Origin: CAMCXE01 sp046347475
GTDB taxonomy: Bacteria; Pseudomonadota; Gammaproteobacteria; Pseudomonadales; Cellvibrionaceae
Assembly (NCBI GenBank): GCA_046347475.1
Contig: JAXMGD010000001.1
Span: forward strand, 248,001-312,000
DNA length: 64,000 nucleotides
Reading direction: 5' to 3'
The position numbers and the translations under genes are program-made. Below, one piece after another: positions 9,084 to 16,910 of this stretch. Every line of letters starts with the position of its first letter. Within the stretch, counting starts at the first letter, position 1. Below the pieces are notes generated by a model. It worked only from the letters and a program-made list of their open reading frames with translations, ran no database searches and had not been told where the DNA came from.

Positions 9084-9941
9084 TTATTCGTCGCTCTGAT
9101 CCGCCAGCAGGCGCGCCTGGCGCTCGGCCTCTTCGGCCTTCGCATGTTCGATCACGCTGAGCACCGCATCCAAATCCACCTCCTGCAGTACCTCAGTGAA
9201 CACACCGGTTAAGGGCGTGGTGGCGGTCAGCTCACCCTGCTGGAACAGCTGCCAAATTTCCTCGCCATAGCGGGTATGCAGCAGCCTAGGGTTGTAGCGG
9301 CCAAAGTACTGGGTCATGTTGTTGATGTCGCGCATGAACATGGCTTTTGCATTGTTGTTGCGGGCGGCGTCCACCGCCTGGGGCAGGTCGATAATCACCG
9401 GCCCATAGGCATCCACCAGCACGTTAAATTCGGAGAGGTCGCCATGCACCAGGCCTGCGCAGAGCATCTTGGCGATCTCACCCATCATATGCAGGTGATA
9501 ATCGGCGGCTATGTCTTCGGGGAAGGCCACATCGTCTAGGCGTGGCGCTGGGTCGCCGCTCTCATCCTGAATCAGCTCCATCAGCAGCACGCCATCCACA
9601 TAACTGTAGGGCTTGGGCACTCGCACCCCGGCGGCGGCCAGGCGTTTGAGGGCTTCCACCTCGGCGTTCAACCAGGCTTTCTCCGCCTCCGCCTGGCCAA
9701 AGCGGGTATTTTTGGCCATGGCACGGCTGCGGCGGCCGCCCTTGTAGGTGCGGCCCTCTTGATACTGGGCGGCTTGTTTGAAGCTGCGCTGAGCGGCCTC
9801 TTTATAAACCTTCGCGCAGACAATCTCGCCTTCGGCGCGCACCACAAACACCTGGGCCTCTTTGCCGGACTTAAGCGGGTAGAGCACTTCATCAATAATG
9901 CCGTCGGCCACTAGGGGCTGTAGGCGGGCGGGTACTTTCAT
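9084..9941 (-). CDS. RIO1-family atypical serine kinase
   Basis: The protein has 285 residues. Start ATG 9941 is preceded by AGGAGG with six-base spacing; the longer in-frame start lacks this. It has a RIO kinase nucleotide loop SGKEAQVF (about residue 25), catalytic Lys in CAKVYKEA, the catalytic loop HGDLSEFNVL (about 165) and the metal-binding Asp in VIIDLPQAV. Archaeal and eukaryotic RIO kinases act in ribosome maturation; proteobacterial members such as those in Pseudomonas are poorly studied. The ATG overlaps the cysZ stop (ATGA), indicating translational coupling with cysZ. The C-terminal tail is charged (EHAKAEEAERQARL) and probably helical. Confidence 0.92.
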   Translation of the reverse strand: MKVPARLQPLVADGIIDEVLYPLKSGKEAQVFVVRAEGEIVCAKVYKEAAQRSFKQAAQYQEGRTYKGGRRSRAMAKNTRFGQAEAEKAWLNAEVEALKRLAAAGVRVPKPYSYVDGVLLMELIQDESGDPAPRLDDVAFPEDIAADYHLHMMGEIAKMLCAGLVHGDLSEFNVLVDAYGPVIIDLPQAVDAARNNNAKAMFMRDINNMTQYFGRYNPRLLHTRYGEEIWQLFQQGELTATTPLTGVFTEVLQEVDLDAVLSVIEHAKAEEAERQARLLADQSDE

Positions 9942-10696
9942 AGCAGGCCTCCTGCCGAAATCGAGGGTTTCGCACGCGCCAGCCACAGGGCGGTACCACC
10001 GGCTACGGCGGCCGGAACGGCGAGAATATTAAACACCGGCACCATGCTGGCGCCTGTACAACTGCCGCCAAAGCTCAGGCTGAGCGCTTTGTGTTGGGCC
10101 AGCTGTTGTTTGAGGCTGGTGAAGCTCTGCAGCTGATTGTCCGCTGCATAATCACAATATTGAATAGCCAAACACCACGCGCCCCAGATAAAAAACAACA
10201 GGGGCATCACCAGGTTCAGGCCGGGGATAAACAGTGCCAGCAGCGAGAGGGCGACCAAAATAAGGCTGCGCGGCAGGAAATAACTCAGCTTTTGCCATTC
10301 CCGTGCAAAGGTGCGCTTGAGTAGTTGGCTAAAGGGTTCATCCGGCGGCGCGGGGTGGCCGAGCGCCACCTGTACCTTCTGGGCGAGCAGGCCGTAAAAG
10401 GGCGCCCCAATTAAGGTGGTGATGACATTAAAACCGTAGCCGTAAGCCGCCAGCACACACAGGGCGATCAGGGGCCAGAGCAACCAGCGCAGAAACTCCA
10501 GCCAGTGGGGCAGGCCGCCCAGCAGGGAATCCAACCAGTGCCCTAAGCCCTGTACCAGCAGCCCCGCAGTGGCAGCAAAGAGTGCAATATTCAGCAGCAC
10601 GGGCCAGAGCACAAACGCGCGCAACTGTGGCTGGCAGATGAGTCTTAGCCCCTGGAGAAAATACCCAGGTCCGGAATGACGCAACAGATTCGGCAT
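9938..10696 (-). CDS. cysZ: CysZ-like sulfate transporter (EI24/CysZ family)
   Basis: The protein has 252 residues, the same length class as E. coli CysZ. Shared features are the N-terminal GYFLQGLRLICQP, four hydrophobic segments, REWQKLSYFLPRSLIL in the middle and AIQYCDYAADN near the fourth segment. CysZ is an inner-membrane high-affinity sulfate permease feeding cysteine synthesis. The start at 10696 has GGAG close upstream; the longer frame has no recognisable N-terminus. It sits 62 bp after the cyclo-ligase stop and overlaps the RIO kinase start by four bases. No other sulfur gene is nearby, so the specific substrate is a family inference. Confidence 0.9.
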   Translation of the reverse strand: MPNLLRHSGPGYFLQGLRLICQPQLRAFVLWPVLLNIALFAATAGLLVQGLGHWLDSLLGGLPHWLEFLRWLLWPLIALCVLAAYGYGFNVITTLIGAPFYGLLAQKVQVALGHPAPPDEPFSQLLKRTFAREWQKLSYFLPRSLILVALSLLALFIPGLNLVMPLLFFIWGAWCLAIQYCDYAADNQLQSFTSLKQQLAQHKALSLSFGGSCTGASMVPVFNILAVPAAVAGGTALWLARAKPSISAGGLL

Positions 10697-10758
10697 AAAC
10701 TCCACGCGGTAACTAAAACTGCCGCCACTATACAAACTGGCGCCCCCCGTGCCTACCG

Positions 10759-11364
10759 TTATACCGTTAATCTGCGAACCGGCGGGCAGCGCAGCAAGCA
10801 CCGGTCGGTGGCCACCCACTGCACCGGCACATCCCAGGCCTCAACCGGCACGCGCGGCACCTGCTGGCCCGCGTGCGCAAGGCCCACCAGTCGCGGGCGG
10901 CGCCCAGCGGCCTGCAGGGCGCGATCATAAAACCCTCCGCCCATACCCAAACGGCGGCCCCAGGCATCAAAGCCCACCAGGGGCAGCGCAATCACATCGA
11001 GCTGCTTAAGATCTATGGCACCGGCTGCAGGTAGCGGCTGGCGCACACCCAGGCGGCTTCGCACCAGGCGCTCCCCCCGCCGAACGCGCACAAACTGCAT
11101 GGCGGTGGCCGCGGCATTGAGGCGCGGCAGGTACACCTCTTTGCCCCGAGCCAGCAGGCGTTTGAGCAAAAAAGCCGGGTCGATCTCGCCATCACTGGCG
11201 ATATACAGGGCGAACCTGTGGCAGCCTTGCAGGGCCGGTAGGCGGCAAAACTGTGTTGCCAAGCGCAGGGCGGCGCGGCGCTGTTGAACCCTTGAGAGCG
11301 AACGGCGATAGGCGCGCAACTGGCGTCTTAAGGTCTTTTTACAGAGAGTGTGCACGGCAGACAC
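10759..11364 (-). CDS. ygfA: 5-formyltetrahydrofolate cyclo-ligase (YgfA/MTHFS family)
   Basis: About 201 residues from the GTG at 11364 (another GTG at 11355). The ATP/phosphate motif near the C-terminus reads PLVGFDAWGRRLGMGGGFYDRAL, the family hallmark; the N-terminus KTLRRQLRAYRRSLS is the usual basic helix. The enzyme converts 5-formyl-THF to 5,10-methenyl-THF using ATP. The longest open frame begins at 11454, but that start lies inside the 6S RNA, so a shorter start is preferred. As in E. coli and many gammaproteobacteria, the gene directly follows 6S RNA on the same strand, which strongly supports both calls. It probably heads the operon with cysZ, RIO kinase and bglA. Confidence 0.9.
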   Translation of the reverse strand: MSAVHTLCKKTLRRQLRAYRRSLSRVQQRRAALRLATQFCRLPALQGCHRFALYIASDGEIDPAFLLKRLLARGKEVYLPRLNAAATAMQFVRVRRGERLVRSRLGVRQPLPAAGAIDLKQLDVIALPLVGFDAWGRRLGMGGGFYDRALQAAGRRPRLVGLAHAGQQVPRVPVEAWDVPVQWVATDRCLLRCPPVRRLTV

Positions 11365-11404
11365 AAGGCTAGGGGCGAAACACAGGAGGGATAGGGGGTA
11401 GGGA

Positions 11405-11579
11405 ATAAAGCCTGGGATGCCGCTGACAACTATACCTTGAACCCGACAGTTCAAGGGGGAGGACTCTGTTACCGATTAGGCTTTCCATCGAGTGGACATG
11501 CACACAGGGTAATACGGGAGAACTCCAGGTAAATTTATCGGCTCAGGGATTAGTCGGCTGGCGAACACCCCAGGAGTGT
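11405..11579 (-). ncRNA. ssrS: 6S RNA
   Basis: On the minus strand the segment starts with a CCTGGGG arm pairing with CCCAGG at the far end, closing a long rod. It contains the conserved stretches TGTTCGCCAGCCGAC and CCCTGAGCCGAT after the 5' arm and CCTTGAAC...GTTCAAGG plus GCGGCATC before the 3' arm. These match E. coli 6S RNA in order and spacing, and the length (about 175 nt) fits. The next gene is 5-formyl-THF cyclo-ligase, the classical ssrS partner. 6S RNA binds sigma70-RNA polymerase as an open-promoter mimic in stationary phase. Ends are estimated within about five bases. Confidence 0.9.
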
Positions 11580-11583
11580 TTGA

Positions 11584-11611
11584 AGTATAACAAAGCTTGC
11601 GCGCTCGCCAA
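11584..11611 (-). promoter_or_regulatory. Sigma70 promoter of 6S RNA
   Basis: On the minus strand TTGGCG (11611-11606) and TATACT (11589-11584) are separated by 16 bp, placing the start near 11577, the expected 5' end of 6S RNA. Confidence 0.65.
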
Positions 11612-11689
11612 GGGTTTAGGCCCCATGTAGCTAAAAAATATAATTGCCTTGAGCGGCTGTGCGTGTGTGCGCAGTACTAGAACAAAAAA

Positions 11690-11867
11690 GACAGCTATAT
11701 CAATCTGTTGCTGCTAAATGATGTATGCCTGCGGCTAGACATTCCGCCAACCGCTGCAATACTCATAAGTACTGAAACCTGATTGATGCAGGTGGCAGCC
11801 GAGGTTTTCCTCATTGTTTCACTCCTAATGGTCTTTGCCTCTAAGCCCTGCTTAGAGGCTTTTTTTT
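11690..11867 (+). ncRNA. Candidate small RNA ending in a strong intrinsic terminator
   Basis: A textbook terminator (11837-11867) closes a region with no convincing reading frame and no gene ending into it, divergent from 6S RNA. The upstream 150 bases can form hairpins (for example GGCAGCCGAGG with nearby CC-rich bases). The only open frame across it (11783-11992) runs straight through the terminator and is unlikely to be coding. The 5' end is a guess; no clear promoter was found, and I do not recognise the RNA family. It could also be a leader/attenuator relic. Confidence 0.35.
11837..11867 (+). terminator. Rho-independent terminator
   Basis: A perfect 10-bp stem GCCTCTAAGC / GCTTAGAGGC with a three-base loop is followed by eight T residues. 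Orientation is plus strand. Confidence 0.88.
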
Positions 11868-11980
11868 GCGTTCAGCCAGGGCCCCAGTCTCTTTGCTTCG
11901 CAGCAGCGGATAACTGGGGTGAGCTGATTCGGGCCACCAGAACATGCCTTAGTGATGCCCCCAACCACCCGCCCTGCGGG

Positions 11981-12207
11981 CAATGTCATTAAGTTAAGGT
12001 TTTTGGCCTGTTTCCCGCTTCTTGTCTTACCCTCACCCCAACCCTCTCCCAGAGGGAGAGGGAGTTAAACGCAAGCGCTCGAAGGCTGGTACACACTGTC
12101 CCCTCTCCCTTCGGGACGACTGCACGGATGCAGGAGGTAGAGTCACGCCAGGAGCGGTTACCGAGAGGGCTAGGGTGAGGGAGCTGGGCTTAACTTAACG
12201 ACATTTG
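11981..12207. mobile_element. MITE-like element with terminal inverted repeats and 10-bp target duplication
   Basis: The left end AATGTCATTAAGTTAAG and right end CTTAACTTAACGACATT are inverted repeats differing at one position. The 10-mer GCCCTGCGGG lies directly outside on both sides (11971-11980 and 12208-12217), as a target-site duplication would. The interior (about 190 bp) contains no transposase, only the imperfect palindrome CCCTCACCCCAACCCTCTCC ... GGGCTAGGGTGAGGG. Removing the element and one 10-mer restores an intact R3 repeat (compare 14605-14650), which supports insertion. A related end pair flanks 19264-19417. Confidence 0.7.
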
Positions 12208-12376
12208 GCCCTGCGGGGCACCCCTCCACAGGAGGGGAATGGATCACCCCATCAGGCGCTTAGCCCTTCCCCGCCACACAAAACTCCGGCCTGAATCCAT
12301 CGCACCCAGCCATCCAAGCACAAACCCACATTCCCCTCCTCTGGAGGGGTGCCCCGCAGGGGCGGGGTGATTCCAT
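12208..12376. repeat. Family R3 inverted repeat pair
   Basis: CTGCGGGGCACCCCTCC...AGGAGGGGAAT at 12211-12240 is inverted at 12330-12371 as ATTCCCCTCC...GGAGGGGTGCCCCGCAG. The two arms enclose about 90 bp and could fold into one large hairpin. Related copies lie at 14385-14650. The rest of the gap up to 12621 shows nothing further. Confidence 0.75.
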
Positions 12377-12621
12377 TGGCTCAGTTAAAAAGCCAACCGA
12401 AGTAAAAACCCGCCTTCAACACAGAAGCAAACCCCATTTATTACTACTTTTCCCACGGGCATCGCCCCACGTGATATAACTAAAACCATCTAAAGATTAT
12501 TTATTAGTCTAATTGGTGATTAAATTGCCAATCAATTCCGGTTTGCTCGGGTGTATCTGTTTAAAATGTGACCACCTGATCGAGCAAGTCCATCATTTTA
12601 GGTGTTGAAGGTACAACGGCT

Positions 12622-13257
12622 ATGAAAACCTGGATCCACATGTGTGCAGTATTAATTCTGGCAAGCCAAATGACCGGTTGCGGTGGTGGAAACGCCAAAC
12701 CGGCTGCGCAATCAAACCTTCCAGAGCAATCCGCCCCGCGTGCTGAGCAAATTGCCGCCGCTCAGCCAGATGCTCCTGCTGTGCCAGGTGTGGATCCCAC
12801 TCAAGACGCGCTTCTTGACTCAGTGCTTGACACATTTAATGCCGCGCAAACCCTTTGGGCGTTGAACGCTCCCGCGAATTACCACTACAACTTCAAAGCA
12901 GGCGGCGGATTGAAATTTAGTTTCTCTCAACCCGTTACCATCTGGGTGAGGGGCGGCAAAATGAGTAGGATCTCCCAAGGCGGCGCTGACGTGCCCGTCG
13001 ATACCTACAGCTTTGCCAGCATTGAACAGCTGTTTGCCAACATGGCGTACACACTTGCCAAGATTGAGAACCTCGATAAGGGGGCTGCCCATGGCGACTC
13101 AATGAACTTCACGTTGAGTGGGCCCAATGGACAATCAGAACATTATTTCATGCAGTTTGACCCGCTTCTCGGCTTTCCTGTTGTCTCCGAATCGGTGGGG
13201 GGCTGCTGTGATAACGGCTCTAGAATGGAAATCACGGAATTCACCATAGATCCCTAG
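12622..13257 (+). CDS. Putative lipoprotein, distantly DUF6174-like
   Basis: The protein has 211 residues with a lipoprotein signal ending in lipobox MTGC (Cys 20), followed by a low-complexity Ala/Pro/Gln linker (about 25-60). The globular part has YHYNFKAGG, VTIWVRGGKMSRI, a predicted lF-type helix and a FDPLLGFPVVSES motif. These resemble in order the lipoprotein at 52861-53331 (YQFKW, VITVDYGKVSG, YNKDFGYPEVISYD), so the two are probably distant paralogues. Unlike that protein, this one lacks the Cys pair after the first strand. Function unknown; presumably periplasmic or outer-membrane anchored. Start ATG is followed directly by the basic signal region. Confidence 0.7.
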   Translation: MKTWIHMCAVLILASQMTGCGGGNAKPAAQSNLPEQSAPRAEQIAAAQPDAPAVPGVDPTQDALLDSVLDTFNAAQTLWALNAPANYHYNFKAGGGLKFSFSQPVTIWVRGGKMSRISQGGADVPVDTYSFASIEQLFANMAYTLAKIENLDKGAAHGDSMNFTLSGPNGQSEHYFMQFDPLLGFPVVSESVGGCCDNGSRMEITEFTIDP

Positions 13258-13467
13258 CAGGGGGCACAGCTAAATCACGGCCGTCATCCCGATTAGGACG
13301 GCTGGATAAACTTTAAGGCTCTTAATCACTTCATATTCAGGCAAAAGCGCACACAAACACGCGGCAATAACCTCTTCCGTCCGCCCGGTAACTTTGTGAG
13401 ACTGCAGCTGCGGTGGCCTGCAAAGCCGCTGCAGCACACTTCATTAATTTACACAGGGAATTTGACC

Positions 13468-13953
13468 ATGGCGCAACCTAACCTCATTAACTTGATCATC
13501 CCCCCGGCTGACCTACAAGACATCCAAGCAGCCCTTAACACCCTCACCAGCAAGCTCGCCCCTCACCTCATCAGCCTCAGCGCCAACGAGCGCAAAGAAA
13601 TCCCCAAAATGGGCGATAAAACCCAAGCCTTTGTGGGCAAGGCGCGGGAATACGCCAGCCAAAACCCCGATTTGGTGCCCAACTATTTGGATGTGGGCGC
13701 CTTTGAGGTGGACTGGCAAGCGGTGGATTTATTGTCCCGCCTCCAGCGCCAACTGGCGCCCCTGGCGGATAACCTCAGCGACAGCCTCGCCCTCAGCGGC
13801 AGCGAAGCCTACCAGGCCGCGCTGATCTTTTACCGCAACGTCAAAATGGCCGCCCGCGCAGGCGTACCCAACGCCAAAACCATCGAAGCCGACCTCTCCA
13901 ACCGCTTCCCCGGCAGCAGCGCCAGGGCAAGCACCAGCGCCGAACCGGCTTAA
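13468..13953 (+). CDS. Conserved hypothetical protein, alpha-helical, soluble
   Basis: The protein has 161 residues starting MAQPNLINLIIPPADLQDI. Start ATG 13468 has GGGAA eight bases upstream and starts where the coding character begins; the longer frame adds 24 implausible residues. The sequence is helix-rich with no signal peptide, membrane segment or Cys. Notable blocks are NERKEIPKMGDKTQAFV and EAYQAALIFYRNVKMAAR, and the C-terminus is Ser/Ala-rich. I do not recognise a characterised family; similar proteins occur as uncharacterised cytoplasmic proteins in diverse bacteria. It stands alone between repeat-rich gaps, so context gives no function. Confidence 0.7.
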   Translation: MAQPNLINLIIPPADLQDIQAALNTLTSKLAPHLISLSANERKEIPKMGDKTQAFVGKAREYASQNPDLVPNYLDVGAFEVDWQAVDLLSRLQRQLAPLADNLSDSLALSGSEAYQAALIFYRNVKMAARAGVPNAKTIEADLSNRFPGSSARASTSAEPA

Positions 13954-15297
13954 GCCTGGGCTTTAGCGGGGCAGGGGGCACCCCCTGCCCCCTGCAACAA
14001 GGCGCTTTACCCCCCCTCCCCCCACTGCCACACCCCCTCCCCCCTACTTCGCCAGTACCCCCACCCACTTCGTCACTGCCCTAGGGGTGTTCGAACCTAG
14101 CTCGCCGAGTGAAAAAGATAGCGAATCGGTCTGCAAAACAAGGATGCCGCAGTAAAAACATAGGTCGCCGTATGTTTTTACTGCCTGAGCGCACAAAAAA
14201 GCTGCGCGCAGGCGCTTAAAAGCTGCGGCGCCCTTGTTTAAAGATACCAATTGGCAGCTCCAAGCGGCGGCGAGCCGCTAAAAACACTCGGCGGCGAGGG
14301 TTTGAAGTGGGGTAGGGGAGATGATGGTTGGGCAAGGTAATTAAGTTAGGAATTGGCGGCCTATTTTCACCCTGGCCAGGGCCTAAAATGCCCCTCCAGT
14401 GGAGAGGTGCCCCAAAGGGAGGGGCAATCTCATTCAGGGAAAGAATTATGGCGCTTGCAGGCCCCAAAATTCCCCTTCCCTGGAGGGGTGGCAGGCTTGC
14501 CTGCCGGGGTGGTTGCGGGAGAGGCCCTGGTTTTAGTGCAGAGGACGAGGACATCTTTTGCCAATAATTACCGCGGGCTGCGAACATTGAGCAATACAGC
14601 GATCTACCACCCCACCCCTTCGGGGCACCCCTCCAGAGGAGGGGAATTTTAGGGCCTGCAGGCGCCAAAATTCTTTAACCTAATCGCATAGCGTTTTAGG
14701 TAACTAACGGCCTAGCGAGATATAAGCGGCGGCTGGGTTAGTTTTGCCCGCAATAGCGCCCTTCCTGGCTGGAGTTGCTTGATGGTTAATGGCCCCTTTG
14801 CCGCCGCCAATGCCAATCATTAACACCTAAAGGGTTGCGGGGTTATGGGTGTGTAAAACGGCTAAGTTTTACTTAAGCCCGCCCCCTGCAATTGAATAGG
14901 CGGGTAGTGTCAGTAACCCCGGCGGCTTGGCCAGTTGAAAAACAATTACTGCTTACATACCCCGTTCTTGTTTGTCCGTTTTGTTTAAAGTATAAGGCGC
15001 TAAACGCCGCGTTATTTTTATGCCTTGCCGATTGAAACCTCATTGGGTGGGCGATTGGTTGTTAGTGATGGCTGGCTGCGAAGGTGATAGGCGGCATAGC
15101 CTTATCATTGATAACCTAGCACAGCACCCTGTTATCTAAAATAAAGCGCGCAGTGATTTTTGCTGGATGTGTTGCAACTGGTTGAAGCGGAACCTATTTG
15201 TTCTTTGGGTGGCGTTTCGAGAGGGTGTGATAGACGGGGAGAAAATCTGTGAAAGACGCGAGTGCCCTGTAAACCTACTGTTATGAGGAAATAATGG
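13954..15297. other. 1.3-kb gene-poor, repeat-rich interval
   Basis: No frame here has a ribosome site and plausible composition; the open frames at 14044-14668 read GC-rich palindromes. 13960-14050 is C-rich and self-complementary. 14385-14650 is an R3 repeat cluster. From about 14680 to 15280 composition returns to about 50% GC with no repeat or gene recognised. Confidence 0.6.
14385..14650. repeat. Cluster of family R3 GC-rich palindromes
   Basis: Three related units appear: CCCCTCCAGTGGAGAGGTGCCCC near 14390 in shortened form, CCCTGGAGGGGTGGCAGGCTT near 14480 (its first 20 bases), and CACCCCTTCGGGGCACCCCT near 14605 followed by CCAGAGGAGGGGAAT. The last is the intact form of the repeat interrupted by the mobile element at 11981-12207. 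Confidence 0.65.
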
Positions 15298-15972
15298 ATG
15301 TCCAAAGACTCTTCAAATTCAAGTCCGGTCAAAAAGACTCCGGATGACCAGTGTTTTGTAATCATGCCCATATCACCTCAAAATGGGTATGAGGAAGACC
15401 ATTTTACATTGGTCTATGAAGATATAATTAAGCCCTCTGTTGAAGCTGCTGGTCTCAAGCCATTTCGTGCCGATGAAACAAAAAATACGAATTTGATTCA
15501 GCTTGATATATTGAGAAATGTTGTTGAATCAACAATTGCTGTTTGCGATATGAGTTCAAAAAATCCTAATGTATTCTATGAGTTGGGAATGAGGCAGGCT
15601 TTCGATCTCCCAACCGTATTGCTAAGGGATGAGATCACAGAAGCGCCATTTGACGTGAATGGCTTACGTTATGTAACGTACAGAAAAGACATGAGGCATC
15701 GTAATGTTAAAAGAGCAATCGAAGATTTAACGTCAGCCATCCTTGATACGTATCAAAAGCGTGCGGACAAATCAGAAATTAATTCATTGATTCGTCTTAT
15801 GGAGCTGGCCAACCCTGCGAAACTTAGCCAGGTAGAGCTTTCTGATGAGGCTAGATTTGAAAAGTTAAATGAATTGCATCTTAAGGAAATATTATCAAGT
15901 ATTGCTGCGCTATCGGAAAATCAAAATAGAATTATGCATGAATTCCGCCGAGTGGTATCTATAGGTGAGTGA
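15298..15972 (+). CDS. Nucleoside 2-deoxyribosyltransferase/TIR-like domain protein
   Basis: The protein has 224 residues. The N-terminal domain (about 15-150) has CFVIMPIS, the conserved YEDIIKPSVEAAG helix, a RADE motif, DILRNVVESTIAVCDMSSKNPNVFYELG split across the active-site region, and YVTYRK. This is the pattern of NDT/TIR-like Rossmann domains whose Asp and NPNVFYELGMR Glu act on nucleosides or NAD. Such proteins often appear as effectors in bacterial defence islands, but here there is no partner sensor gene. The C-terminal 70 residues are helical. GAGG lies nine bases before the ATG. The gene is AT-richer than its surroundings and flanked by repeats, hinting at transfer. The frame continues open beyond the TGA stop (see next entry). 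Confidence 0.75.
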   Translation: MSKDSSNSSPVKKTPDDQCFVIMPISPQNGYEEDHFTLVYEDIIKPSVEAAGLKPFRADETKNTNLIQLDILRNVVESTIAVCDMSSKNPNVFYELGMRQAFDLPTVLLRDEITEAPFDVNGLRYVTYRKDMRHRNVKRAIEDLTSAILDTYQKRADKSEINSLIRLMELANPAKLSQVELSDEARFEKLNELHLKEILSSIAALSENQNRIMHEFRRVVSIGE

Positions 15973-16095
15973 AGCAAAAGAGATTCTGACGAGGATAAAT
16001 ATAAACAGATGAGGGAAATTGAATTGCTTGAAAAATTACACTCAAAGAAGATCGATGTGCCTGAGTGGTTGGCCTCAATTAAAAAAGATAAGTAA
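15973..16095 (+). other. In-frame continuation of the upstream gene beyond its TGA
   Basis: After the TGA at 15970-15972 the same frame stays open for 40 codons to a TAA, giving a charged, helix-like segment with MREIELLEKLHSKK and VPEWLASIKKDK. A 28-residue reading from ATG 16009 has no ribosome site. The composition matches the helical tail of the upstream protein, so this is either the lost C-terminus of a longer (264-residue) ancestor or stop-codon readthrough. Confidence 0.45.
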
Positions 16096-16200
16096 CGCGT
16101 AACTCGGATTGATTTTTCGGTTAATGTAGGTCGGAAAAACGCGTAACCCGGATTGATTTTTCGGTTCATGTAGGTCGGAAAAGCGCAGCGCCTTCCGACA
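16095..16200. repeat. Two 44-bp tandem repeats with a GTAGGTCGGAAAA tail
   Basis: ACGCGTAACTCGGATTGATT-type units begin at 16095 and 16139 with only three differences; the second runs on into GCGCAGCGCCTTCCGACA, which pairs with the TCGGAAAA core. A further fragment (CGTAACCCGGAT) appears at 16733. It brackets the Nudix gene. Confidence 0.75.
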
Positions 16201-16308
16201 TTAATTCGGTAGCATTGTGCCTGGTTTAACAATGTGCCGTCGAGAAAATATTCACGTTGGAAAGCGCTGCATTTTCCGACCTAAGAGCTTTAATTCAGGG
16301 TTGTTAAC

Positions 16309-16731
16309 ATGTCGCATATCAGGGCTAAAGCTGTGTGCCTCTTTCGCCATAAAAACAAAGTCCTGCTTTCGGTTGGCTATGACCCGGAGAATGATGAGCA
16401 CTACCTCCTTCCAATTGGCGGCGGTATCGAATTTGGTGAAACCGCCGCGCAAGCTGCTCAGCGAGAAGTTATGGAGGAAATTGGGGTGGAGATTCATGAT
16501 CTTCGATTGTTGGGAGTGCTTGAAAATCTGTTTAGCCTTAATGGATATTCAGGTCATGAAATTGTTTTTGTTTATGAGGCTAAATTCGTAGATAAGTGCC
16601 TTTATGAGCAAGCTGAGTGGCGAGCTGTCGAATCTGATGGGGTTGAATTTAGTCTGAAGTGGTTTGACCAAAAGCAGATGATTGGCGATGCATTAAAAAT
16701 ATATCCTAGTGGTATAGGTAAAATGCTGTAA
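16309..16731 (+). CDS. Nudix hydrolase
   Basis: The protein has 140 residues. The Nudix box is complete: G at GGGIEFGE, then TAAQAAQ, then REVMEEIGV, matching GX5EX7REUXEEXGU with all metal-binding Glu residues. The domain occupies the whole protein. Nudix enzymes hydrolyse nucleoside diphosphates linked to another group; substrate cannot be read here. It follows the TIR/NDT-like gene in the same direction across the 44-bp repeats. If the neighbour is a nucleotide- or NAD-cleaving enzyme a functional link is conceivable but unproven. The ATG at 16309 lacks a strong ribosome site. Confidence 0.9.
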   Translation: MSHIRAKAVCLFRHKNKVLLSVGYDPENDEHYLLPIGGGIEFGETAAQAAQREVMEEIGVEIHDLRLLGVLENLFSLNGYSGHEIVFVYEAKFVDKCLYEQAEWRAVESDGVEFSLKWFDQKQMIGDALKIYPSGIGKML

Positions 16732-16869
16732 CACGTAACCCGGATTTATTTTCCGGCCAACAGCGTAATTTTGCCGCGAATAAAAGACAGCGCATTGTGG
16801 ATGGTTGCGGTGTTTAACATCTGCCTTGTCGGGTCCCTTGAACATCATTCGGTCTACGTCTGCTCAAAA

Positions 16870-16893
16870 AAATGGCCTCTTAAGAGGCCATTT
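16870..16893. terminator. Bidirectional intrinsic terminator
   Basis: The perfect palindrome AAATGGCCTCTT/AAGAGGCCATTT lies between the convergent Nudix and xylanase genes, preceded by an A-run and followed by TTTG, so it can serve both strands, best the minus one. Confidence 0.75.
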
Positions 16894-16910
16894 GTCGTTA
16901 GCGAGTAGGC

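Noticed and set aside
10759..11454. Longest cyclo-ligase frame starting at 11454
   Set aside because: The extra N-terminus lies within the 6S RNA sequence and lacks family similarity.
11783..11992. 69-codon frame
   Set aside because: It runs through a perfect intrinsic terminator and into the mobile element end, so it is not a plausible gene.
14216..14668. 150-codon minus-strand frame and overlapping plus-strand frames
   Set aside because: They read GC-rich R3 palindromes, giving Pro/Gly-rich sequence without family resemblance or start signals.
14690..15130. Possible integron attC-like sites
   Set aside because: Inverted core sites (RYYYAAC with GTTRRRY) could not be paired at proper spacing and no integrase or cassette array is present.
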